From contig NZ_PTIX01000007.1 of the NCBI RefSeq assembly GCF_002934265.1, positions 248,001-312,000 of the forward strand: 64,000 nucleotides of DNA, written 5' to 3'. A model generated the notes under the pieces. That model saw nothing but the letters and a program-made list of their open reading frames with translations, was not told the origin of the DNA and did not search any database. Numbering within the stretch: position 1 is the first letter of the stretch; each line of letters starts with the position of its first letter. This document shows, piece after piece, positions 56,849 through 64,000 of the stretch. Made by a program: the position numbers and the translations under genes. The stretch is from Actinokineospora auranticolor (GTDB lineage: Bacteria; Actinomycetota; Actinomycetes; Mycobacteriales; Pseudonocardiaceae).

Positions 56849-57915
56849 CGAGCGCCTCCAACCTGATCCTGGCGAGCATCCCCAGTCCGGACCGCGGCGT
56901 CTGGCAGCTGGACCTCGGGGTGTTCACCCTGCCGCTGCGGGCCTACGCGCTGTGCATCATCGCGGGCATCATCGTGGCGATCTGGTGGGGTGAGAAGCGC
57001 TTCATCGCGCGCGGCGGCGCGCCCGGCACGGTCGTCGACGTCGCGGTGTTCGCGGTGCCCTTCGGCTTGGTCGGCGGCAGGCTCTACCACGTCATCACTG
57101 ACTACTACCGCTACTTCGGCGAGGGCAAGAACCCCCTCAACGCCCTCCGCATCTGGGACGGCGGCCTGGGCATCTGGGGCGCCATCGCCCTGGGCGCCGT
57201 CGGCGCGTGGATCGGCTGCAGGCGCAAGGGCGTCCCCCTCCCGGTCTTCGCCGACGCGGTGTCACCGGGAGTCCTCGTCGGCCAGGCCATCGGCCGCCTC
57301 GGCAACTACTTCAACCAGGAGCTCTACGGCGGTCCCACCGACCTCCCCTGGGGCCTGGAGATCTACCGCCGGGTCAACGCCGAGGGCCAGGACGACCCGC
57401 TCAACGGCGTGGCCATCGACCACACGCTGATCGACGGCAGCCCGGTGCACCCCACGTTCCTCTACGAGCTGATCTGGTGCCTCCTGGTCGCCGTGGTCGT
57501 GGTCGTGCTGGACCGCCGCCTGCGCCTCGGCCACGGCCGCGTGTGCGCCGTCTACGTGGCCGGCTACACCCTGGGCCGCGCCCTCATCGAAATGATGCGC
57601 ACGGACCCCGCCACCATGGTCCTGGGCCTCCGCGTCAACGTCTGGACGTCGATCCTGCTCTTCCTGGGCGCCATCGCCTACTTCGTCCTCGCCGCCCGCC
57701 GCGGCCCCCGCGAGGACCTGGCCGCCATCATCGCCGCCAGGCTCGGCACCCCCGCGGAAACCCCGGACAAGCCCGAGGACACCGACAAGCCTGACCACGA
57801 CAAGTCCGACGACACCGACAAGCCCGCGGACGACGACCCCACCCCGGACACCGACAAGCCGGACGAGGAAGCCACAGTCTCCGCCGCCAAGGACACCCCG
57901 GCCAAGGACGACTGA
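56845..57915 (+). CDS. lgt: Prolipoprotein diacylglyceryl transferase Lgt
   Basis: A 356-residue membrane enzyme that attaches diacylglycerol to the lipobox Cys of prolipoproteins. Family signature: GQAIGRLGNYFNQELYGGPTDLPWG; also GGRLYHVITDYYRY, HPTFLYEL and about seven helices. Residues after ~300 form a hydrophilic tail with repeated Asp-Lys-Pro (DKPED, DKPDH, DKPAD, DKPDE). GTG at 56845 is 6 nt after TACGGT, a likely leaderless start. A strong terminator follows. Confidence 0.96.
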   Translation: MTSASNLILASIPSPDRGVWQLDLGVFTLPLRAYALCIIAGIIVAIWWGEKRFIARGGAPGTVVDVAVFAVPFGLVGGRLYHVITDYYRYFGEGKNPLNALRIWDGGLGIWGAIALGAVGAWIGCRRKGVPLPVFADAVSPGVLVGQAIGRLGNYFNQELYGGPTDLPWGLEIYRRVNAEGQDDPLNGVAIDHTLIDGSPVHPTFLYELIWCLLVAVVVVVLDRRLRLGHGRVCAVYVAGYTLGRALIEMMRTDPATMVLGLRVNVWTSILLFLGAIAYFVLAARRGPREDLAAIIAARLGTPAETPDKPEDTDKPDHDKSDDTDKPADDDPTPDTDKPDEEATVSAAKDTPAKDD

Positions 57916-57928
57916 ACCCCAAGCCGAG

Positions 57929-57961
57929 AACGTGCCCGCGCCCCCAGGTCGCGGGCACGTT
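57929..57961 (+). terminator. Terminator after lgt
   Basis: 12-bp perfect stem AACGTGCCCGCG / CGCGGGCACGTT with a 9-nt loop, 14 nt after the lgt stop. Confidence 0.85.
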
Positions 57962-58177
57962 CCATGTCCGCCACCGTCCCCGCGCACCGCGACCACGCCG
58001 ACGCGCGGCCGAACAGCTCGGCGGTGCCGCCGCGGCGGGCCAGCCGCTGCTCCACGGATCAAGCAGGCGAGGCTCGCGGAACACCTCCAGGGGCAGCGGC
58101 GAGCCCGTTGCCCCACCTCCACCCTTCCGCCAGCAGCCGCCACCGATCAGCCAAGTCGCCCCCGCTGCCGGCAGCCA

Positions 58178-58789
58178 CTACCCCTGACGCCGGGCGATCA
58201 GGTACGCCTGCGGTGCCGTCTCCCCCTCAAGAGCCTCCCGCTCGACACGCACCACCACCTCGAACCCCCGCTCCTCCAGCAACCCCACCACCCACGCGGG
58301 CCGCAGCCGGTTGAAGTCCAGCGACACGTCGTGCCCCAGCGGCCGCTCCAGCCGCAGGGGTTCGTCGCCGATCTGGAACCCCAGCACCAGGTGCCCGCCG
58401 ACCCGCAGCATCCGCCCGAACTCCGCCAGCAAATCGCCCACCTCCGGCGCGGGCGTGTGGATCACCGAGTACCACGCCGACAGGCCCGCCAGCGACCCGT
58501 CCGCCAGCCCGAGGTCCCACATCGACCCCACCTCGAACCGAAGATCGGGCCGCTCACCGCGCGCGATCTTCACCATCTCGGGCGACAGGTCCACCCCGTA
58601 CACCGACACCCCGAGGTCGGCCAGGTATCCCGTCACCCGTCCGGGGCCGCACCCCACGTCCACCGCCGGTCCACTCCCGACGAACCGGCCGAAGGACCCC
58701 AACACCGCCCGGCCCAACGGGTCCGAGGGTTCACCGGCGAACATCTCGGCGTAGTCGACCGCCAACGCGTCGTAGAAGGCTCTGGTCAC
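58178..58789 (-). CDS. Class I SAM-dependent methyltransferase
   Basis: A 203-residue methyltransferase: motif I AVDVGCGPGRVTGYLADLG, then VYGVDLSPEMVKIAR, the loop VGSMWDLGLADGSLAGLSAWYSVIH, and VGGHLVLGFQ. The type is the small-molecule/UbiE-like group; the substrate is unknown. GTG at 58789 has AAAAGG 8 nt upstream (an alternative GTG is at 58798). The 216 nt between the lgt terminator and its stop show no gene. Confidence 0.88.
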   Translation of the reverse strand: MTRAFYDALAVDYAEMFAGEPSDPLGRAVLGSFGRFVGSGPAVDVGCGPGRVTGYLADLGVSVYGVDLSPEMVKIARGERPDLRFEVGSMWDLGLADGSLAGLSAWYSVIHTPAPEVGDLLAEFGRMLRVGGHLVLGFQIGDEPLRLERPLGHDVSLDFNRLRPAWVVGLLEERGFEVVVRVEREALEGETAPQAYLIARRQG

Positions 58790-59055
58790 AGCGGACACCT
58801 TTTCACACCGCGACCTGCTGATCCTGCCGACCTCCCACCGGCTATGCTCGCACCCGGAGAATGATCTTCCTGGGGTGGGCGCGAACCGGGTGTTCAGCCG
58901 TGCGCGGGACACCGCGTGACGGAAGTGACTCGCGCGTTTCCGGACTGTTAAGCTCGGGTCACTACGCGGGCCGCTGCCGTCCCGCGCCCAGTGCCCGGCG
59001 CTCCCCGCCGGCAACCGAACTGAGCGCGTGATCGCAGGACAGGAGGCCGTTTCCC

Positions 59056-62000
59056 ATGCTGTTCTCGGCATTCCCGCGCCCCCACGGCCTCTACGACCCC
59101 GCCGACGAGCGCGACTCGTGCGGCGTGGCGATGGTGGCTGACGTGCGCGGACGCCGCTCCCACGGCATCGTCGAGGACGCCCTCACCGCGCTGGCCAACC
59201 TGGAGCACCGGGGCGCCGCGGGCGCCGAGCCGACCAGCGGCGACGGCGCGGGCATCCTGGTCCAGCTCCCCGACGACCTGCTGCGCGCCGAGGTCGGCTT
59301 CACCCTCCCCGAGACCGGCGAGCGCGGCGTGCACGGCTACGCCACCGGCCTGGCCTTCCTGCCCGCCGACCCGGACACCCGCGCCGCCGCTGTCGCGCTG
59401 GTCGAGCGGATCGCCGCCGAGGAGGGCCTGCGGGTGCTGGGCTGGCGCGAGGTGCCGGTCGACCCGGACGCCGCCGACATCGGACCGACCGCGCGCTCGG
59501 TCATGCCGCACTTCGCCATGCCGTTCGTCGCCGCGCACCCGGACGCCGAAGGGGACTGTCCCACCGGGATCGACCTGGACCGGTTGGCGTACTGCCTGCG
59601 CAAGCGCGTCGAGCGCGACAGCGTCGCCGCGGGCTGCGGCACCTACTTCCCGTCGCTGTCCGCGCGGACCTTGGTCTACAAGGGCATGCTGACGACCGCG
59701 CAGCTCCCGTTGTTCTTCCCGGACCTGCGCGACCGCCGCCTGCGCAGCGCGATCGCCCTGGTGCACTCGCGCTTCTCCACCAACACGTTCCCGTCGTGGC
59801 CGCTGGCGCACCCGTTCCGCTTCGTCGCGCACAACGGCGAGATCAACACCGTGCGCGGCAACCGCAACCGCATGCGCGCCCGCGAGGCGCTGCTGACCTC
59901 CCCGCTGCTGCCCGGCGACCTCTCCCGGCTGTCCCCGGTGATCGACCCGGACGGCTCCGACTCGGCGAGCTTCGACGAGGTGCTGGAGCTGCTGCACCTC
60001 GGTGGCCGCAGCCTGCCGCACGCGGTGCTGATGATGATCCCGGAGGCGTGGGAGAACCACACCGGGATGGACCCGAAGCGCCGCGCGTTCTACCAGTTCC
60101 ACGCCAGCCTCATGGAACCGTGGGACGGCCCCGCCTGCGTCACCTTCACCGACGGCGCCCTGGTCGGCGCCGTCCTCGACCGCAACGGCCTGCGCCCGGC
60201 CCGCTGGTGGCACCTCGCCGACGACCGCGTCGTGCTCGCCAGCGAGACCGGCGTGCTCGACGTGCCGCCGGGCGACGTGATCGCCAAGGGCAGGTTGCAG
60301 CCGGGCCGGATGTTCCTGGTCGACACCACCGCGGGTCGCATCGTCGACGACGCCGAGGTCAAGGACGCGCTCGCCGCCCAGCACCCGTACGAGGAATGGC
60401 TCCACGCCGGGTTGCTCAAGATCGCCGACCTGCCCGACCGCGAGCACGTCGTGCAGACCCACGAGTCCGTCCACCGCCGTCAGCTCACCTTCGGTTATAC
60501 CGAAGAAGAGCTGAAAATTCTCCTCGCCCCGATGGCCGTCACCGGATCGGAGCCGATCGGGTCGATGGGCACCGACACCCCGCCCGCCGCGCTGTCGCAG
60601 CGGTCGCGGCTGCTCTACGACTACTTCAAGCAGAACTTCGCCCAGGTCACCAACCCGCCGCTGGACGCGATCCGCGAGGAGATCGTCACCTCGGTGCAGC
60701 GGATCATGGGCCCGGAGCAGAACCTGCTGGAGCCGGGACCGGCGTCCTGCAGGCACATCCAGCTGCCGTACCCGGTCATCGACAACGACGAGCTGGCCAA
60801 GCTCATCCACGTCAACGACGACGGCGACCTGCCCGGCTACGCCTGCACCGTCCTCTCCGGACTGTACGAGGTGGACGGCGGCGGTCCGGCGCTGGCGGCG
60901 GCGGTCGCGCGCGTGCGGCGGGAGGCGTCCGAGGCCATCGCCGCGGGCGCGCGCACGCTCGTGCTGTCCGACCGCGACTCCGACCACCGCATGGCGCCGA
61001 TCCCGTCCCTGCTGCTCGTTTCGGCCGTGCACCACCACCTGGTGCGCACCCGCGAGCGGCTGCGGGTCGCACTGGTCGTGGAGAGCGGCGACGCGCGCGA
61101 GGTCCACCACATCGCCCTGCTGCTCGGCTACGGAGCCGCCGCGGTCAACCCCTACCTGGCGTTCGAGACCATCGAGGACCTGATCGCCAACGGCGCCATC
61201 ACCGGCGTCGAACCGGCCGCCGCCGTGCGCAACTACGTCAAGGCGCTGGTCAAGGGCGTCCTGAAGATCATGTCCAAGATGGGCATCTCCACCGTCGGCG
61301 CCTACACCGCGGCCCAGGTGTTCGAGGCGTTCGGCCTGGCGGTCGACGTGCTCGACGAGTACTTCACCGGCACCACCTCCAAACTCGGCGGCGTCGGCCT
61401 CGACGTGATCGCCCGCGAGGCGCAGACCCGGCACCGCCGCGCGCACCCGGACAACCCGACCGACCGCGTGCACCGGCGCCTCGACGTCGGCGGCGAGTAC
61501 GCCTACCGGCGCGAGGGCGAGCTGCACCTGTTCACCCCGGAAACGGTCTTCCTCCTGCAGCACGCCACCAAGACCGGCCGCGAGGAGGTCTACCGCGCCT
61601 ACGCCGACGAGGTCGAACGGCTCAACCGCGAAGGCGGGGCGCTGCGCGGCCTGTTCTCCCTCAAGCGCGCCGCCGACCCGATCCCGGTCGACGAGGTGGA
61701 ACCCGTCGAGGCGATCCTGGCCCGCTTCAACACCGGCGCGATGTCCTACGGCTCCATCTCCGCCGAGGCGCACGAGACCCTCGCCATCGCCATGAACATG
61801 ATCGGCGGCAGGTCCAACACCGGTGAAGGCGGCGAGGACCCGGAGCGGCTCTACGACCCGGCCCGGCGTTCGGCGATCAAGCAGGTGGCGTCCGGTCGCT
61901 TCGGCGTGACGAGCGAGTACCTGGTCAACGCGGACGACATCCAGATCAAGATGGCCCAGGGCGCCAAGCCCGGCGAGGGCGGCCAGCTACCGCCGAACAA

Positions 62001-63621
62001 GGTGTACCCCTGGATCGCGCGCACGCGTCACTCCACCGCCGGGGTCGGCCTCATCTCGCCCCCGCCGCACCATGACATCTACTCCATCGAAGATCTCGCA
62101 CAACTCATCCACGACCTCAAGAACGCCAACGAGAACGCGCGCGTGCACGTCAAACTGGTGTCCGAGGTCGGCGTCGGCACGGTGGCCGCGGGGGTGTCCA
62201 AGGCGCACGCCGACGTCGTGCTGATCTCGGGCCACGACGGCGGCACCGGCGCGTCGCCGCTGAACTCGCTCAAGCACGCGGGCACGCCGTGGGAGGTCGG
62301 GCTCGCCGAGACCCAGCAGACGCTGATGCTCAACGGCTTGCGCGACCGCGTCACCGTGCAGGTCGACGGCGCGCTGAAGACCGGCCGCGACGTGGTCGTG
62401 GCCGCGCTGCTCGGCGCCGAGGAGTACGGGTTCGCCACCGCGCCCCTGGTCGTCGCGGGCTGCGTGATGATGCGCGTGTGCCACCTCGACACGTGCCCCG
62501 TCGGCGTGGCGACGCAGAACCCGGTGCTGCGCAAGCGGTACACTGGTCAGGCCGAGCACATCGTGAACTACTTCCGCTTCGTGGCGCGGGAAGTCCGCGA
62601 GCACTTGGCCGCGCTGGGCTTTCGCACCCTGGACGACGCCATCGGCCACGCCGAGCTGCTGGGGGTCGACGAAGCCGTCGAACACTGGAAGGCGCAGGGT
62701 CTCGACCTGACGCCGGTCTTCGCCGTGCCCCAGACCAGGTACGGCACCGCCCGCCGCCGCGTCCGCGCCCAGGACCACGGTCTGGAGCACGCGCTGGACC
62801 GCACCCTGGTGCAGTTGGCCGAGGCGGCGCTGGAGGACGCGCACCCGGTGCGGCTGGAACTGCCGGTGCGCAACGTCAACCGCACGGTCGGCACGCTGCT
62901 GGGCTCCGAGGTCACCCGCCGCTTCGGCGGCGACGGGCTGCCCGAGGACACCATCCACGTCACGCTGACGGGGTCGGCGGGCCAGTCGCTGGGCGCGTTC
63001 CTGCCGCGCGGCGTCACCCTCGACATGGTCGGCGACGCCAACGACTACGTCGGCAAGGGCCTGTCCGGTGGGCGGATCGTCGTCCGCCCGCACCCGGACG
63101 CGACCTTCGCCGCCGAGCGCCAGGTCATCGCGGGCAACGTCATCGCCTACGGCGCCACCGCGGGCGAGGTGTACCTGCGCGGCCGGGTGGGGGAGCGGTT
63201 CGGCGTGCGCAACTCCGGGGCGGTCATCGTCGCGGAGGGCGTCGGCGACCACGCTTTCGAGTACATGACCGGCGGCCGCGCCGTCGTGCTCGGCCCGACC
63301 GGGCGCAACCTGGCCGCGGGCATGTCCGGTGGCATCGCCTACGTGCTGGACCTCGACCCGGCGTCGGTCAACGCGGACATGGTGGAACTGCAGACCCCCG
63401 CGCCGGAGGACCTGCGGTGGCTGCGCGAAACCGTGACCCGCCACCAGGGTCTCACCGGCTCGGCGGTCGCCGCGTCCCTGCTGGGCGACTGGACCCGCCG
63501 CGCGGCCGGGTTCACCAAGGTCATGCCCCGCGACTACCAGCGCGTCCTGGCCGCGATGCGGCTGGCCCGCGCCGAGGGCCGCGACGTCGACCAGGCGATC
63601 ATGGAGGCGTCCCGTGGCTGA
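59056..63621 (+). CDS. gltB: Glutamate synthase large subunit GltB
   Basis: A 1521-residue enzyme that makes glutamate from glutamine and 2-oxoglutarate. Order: a 21-residue propeptide, class II amidotransferase domain with N-terminal Cys22 ([16 protein letters not shown]), central domain, FMN barrel ([28 protein letters not shown]), the 3Fe-4S cysteines in [15 protein letters not shown], and the C-terminal beta-helix ([13 protein letters not shown]). The 3' end is part of a tandem duplication with the gltD start (see 63614). Confidence 0.97.
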   Translation: MLFSAFPRPHGLYDPADERDSCGVAMVADVRGRRSHGIVEDALTALANLEHRGAAGAEPTSGDGAGILVQLPDDLLRAEVGFTLPETGERGVHGYATGLAFLPADPDTRAAAVALVERIAAEEGLRVLGWREVPVDPDAADIGPTARSVMPHFAMPFVAAHPDAEGDCPTGIDLDRLAYCLRKRVERDSVAAGCGTYFPSLSARTLVYKGMLTTAQLPLFFPDLRDRRLRSAIALVHSRFSTNTFPSWPLAHPFRFVAHNGEINTVRGNRNRMRAREALLTSPLLPGDLSRLSPVIDPDGSDSASFDEVLELLHLGGRSLPHAVLMMIPEAWENHTGMDPKRRAFYQFHASLMEPWDGPACVTFTDGALVGAVLDRNGLRPARWWHLADDRVVLASETGVLDVPPGDVIAKGRLQPGRMFLVDTTAGRIVDDAEVKDALAAQHPYEEWLHAGLLKIADLPDREHVVQTHESVHRRQLTFGYTEEELKILLAPMAVTGSEPIGSMGTDTPPAALSQRSRLLYDYFKQNFAQVTNPPLDAIREEIVTSVQRIMGPEQNLLEPGPASCRHIQLPYPVIDNDELAKLIHVNDDGDLPGYACTVLSGLYEVDGGGPALAAAVARVRREASEAIAAGARTLVLSDRDSDHRMAPIPSLLLVSAVHHHLVRTRERLRVALVVESGDAREVHHIALLLGYGAAAVNPYLAFETIEDLIANGAITGVEPAAAVRNYVKALVKGVLKIMSKMGISTVGAYTAAQVFEAFGLAVDVLDEYFTGTTSKLGGVGLDVIAREAQTRHRRAHPDNPTDRVHRRLDVGGEYAYRREGELHLFTPETVFLLQHATKTGREEVYRAYADEVERLNREGGALRGLFSLKRAADPIPVDEVEPVEAILARFNTGAMSYGSISAEAHETLAIAMNMIGGRSNTGEGGEDPERLYDPARRSAIKQVASGRFGVTSEYLVNADDIQIKMAQGAKPGEGGQLPPNKVYPWIARTRHSTAGVGLISPPPHHDIYSIEDLAQLIHDLKNANENARVHVKLVSEVGVGTVAAGVSKAHADVVLISGHDGGTGASPLNSLKHAGTPWEVGLAETQQTLMLNGLRDRVTVQVDGALKTGRDVVVAALLGAEEYGFATAPLVVAGCVMMRVCHLDTCPVGVATQNPVLRKRYTGQAEHIVNYFRFVAREVREHLAALGFRTLDDAIGHAELLGVDEAVEHWKAQGLDLTPVFAVPQTRYGTARRRVRAQDHGLEHALDRTLVQLAEAALEDAHPVRLELPVRNVNRTVGTLLGSEVTRRFGGDGLPEDTIHVTLTGSAGQSLGAFLPRGVTLDMVGDANDYVGKGLSGGRIVVRPHPDATFAAERQVIAGNVIAYGATAGEVYLRGRVGERFGVRNSGAVIVAEGVGDHAFEYMTGGRAVVLGPTGRNLAAGMSGGIAYVLDLDPASVNADMVELQTPAPEDLRWLRETVTRHQGLTGSAVAASLLGDWTRRAAGFTKVMPRDYQRVLAAMRLARAEGRDVDQAIMEASRG

Positions 63622-63778
63622 CCCCAACGGTTTCCTGTCCCAGCCGCGCGCCGACGCGGCCAAGCGCGCCGTCGACGAGCGCTTGGGCAACTGGCTTGAG
63701 GTCTGCGGCCACCTACGCCCGTGGGAGCGCGACGGGCATGTCCGTGCCGAGGTGATCGTGGAGGCGTTCTGTGGCTGA
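63614..63778 (+). pseudogene. Duplicated N-terminal fragment of gltD
   Basis: A 54-codon frame starting with GTG inside the end of gltB. Its first 25 residues nearly match true GltD ([20 protein letters not shown]), then it diverges and ends in a copy of the gltB tail (IVEAFCG, compare IMEASRG). So a unit of about 157 bp spanning the gltB/gltD junction is repeated in tandem. It lacks all catalytic parts. It might act as a coupling mini-gene, but it is most simply a duplication scar. Confidence 0.85.
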
Positions 63779-64000
63779 TCCCAACGGCTTCCTGTCCCAG
63801 CCCCGTGTCGACGCGGCCAAGCGCGCCGTCGACGAGCGCTTGGGCGACTGGCGTGAGGTCTACCGCCACCTTGACCCGGACGACCGCGACCGGCAGGTCC
63901 GCGCCCAGGCGACCCGGTGCATGGACTGCGGCATCCCGTTCTGCCACTCGGGTTCCGCGGGCTGTCCGCTCGGCAACCTGATCCCGGAGTGGAACGACCT
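63771..64000 (+). CDS. gltD: Glutamate synthase small subunit GltD (N-terminal part)
   Basis: The first 76 codons of GltD, cut by the window end. It begins with GTG overlapping the vestigial frame by 8 nt and contains the start of the ferredoxin-like double 4Fe-4S domain ([20 protein letters not shown]). GltD supplies electrons from NADPH to GltB. Confidence 0.93.
   Translation, partial: MADPNGFLSQPRVDAAKRAVDERLGDWREVYRHLDPDDRDRQVRAQATRCMDCGIPFCHSGSAGCPLGNLIPEWND

Noticed and set aside
58948-61773. A long open frame antisense to gltB
   Set aside because: Same GC-driven artefact; gltB on the other strand has every family motif.

Overview
The window is GC-rich, tightly packed actinobacterial chromosome. 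GTG starts, stop/start overlaps and starts lying 6-8 nt after a TANNNT box (probable leaderless mRNAs) are all common. The backbone gene order (bioB-bsaP-DUF2567, nrtR<>nadABC, hisDCB, hisHA, hisF-x-hisI, trpE-TIGR02234-trpCBA, lgt) is the arrangement known from Mycobacterium tuberculosis around Rv1589-Rv1614. A Fxs-type cyclophane RiPP cluster, DUF3558 lipoprotein and 13E12-like repeats suggest the order Pseudonocardiales (inference; no rRNA is present to test it).

Layout. 1-7.2 kb: biotin synthase with its auxiliary protein, a membrane protein, a LON-substrate-binding-domain protein, and an NrtR-like regulator divergent from nadABC with a palindromic operator between them. 7.2-9.5 kb: a second, divergent trpB-trpA pair behind a structured leader with a candidate leaderless small ORF. 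9.5-11.05 kb: repeat-rich non-coding DNA with a decayed IS5-like element inserted in one repeat copy. 11-14.5 kb: a carbon-nitrogen hydrolase divergent from a solute-binding lipoprotein and a class V aminotransferase. 14.6-21 kb: hisDCB, soxR, kptA, hisH and hisA(priA).

Between hisA (ends 20990) and hisF (starts 48240) sits about 27 kb of accessory DNA. Part one (20997-25236) is a four-gene operon: a TIR protein, a STAND/NACHT-like HEAT-repeat ATPase, an SPFH-like protein and a proline-rich membrane protein. The TIR C-terminus and the ATPase N-terminus carry matching short amyloid/RHIM-like motifs. Part two (25463-34174) holds unrelated cargo: a PPOX protein, an ArsR/SRPBCC pair, PhoD behind a candidate Pho box, an erythromycin-esterase family protein with its regulator, a DUF3558 lipoprotein, a secreted S1 pseudoprotease lacking catalytic His and Ser, and an ABC-2 exporter. 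Part three (34514-41963) is a Fxs-like RiPP cluster: a precursor ending F-Q-N-A-M, an FxsB-type radical SAM/SPASM maturase, a separate HExxH peptide hydroxylase, an FxsT-like MinD/TIR/NB-ARC/TPR protein and an unknown protein. Part four (41968-47446) is a three-gene operon of P-loop ATPases that all start with an Asn-Pro-Phe motif, the last fused to a KAP membrane NTPase. This is the best candidate for an undescribed system.

48.2-56.2 kb resumes the backbone with hisF-hisI, a repeat region containing an 8-bp tandem array, a TetR gene, and trpE-membrane protein-trpC-trpB-trpA. The window ends with a frameshifted Uma2-type gene, lgt, a methyltransferase, gltB and the start of gltD. The gltB/gltD junction has been tandemly duplicated, leaving a 54-codon vestige of the GltD N-terminus.
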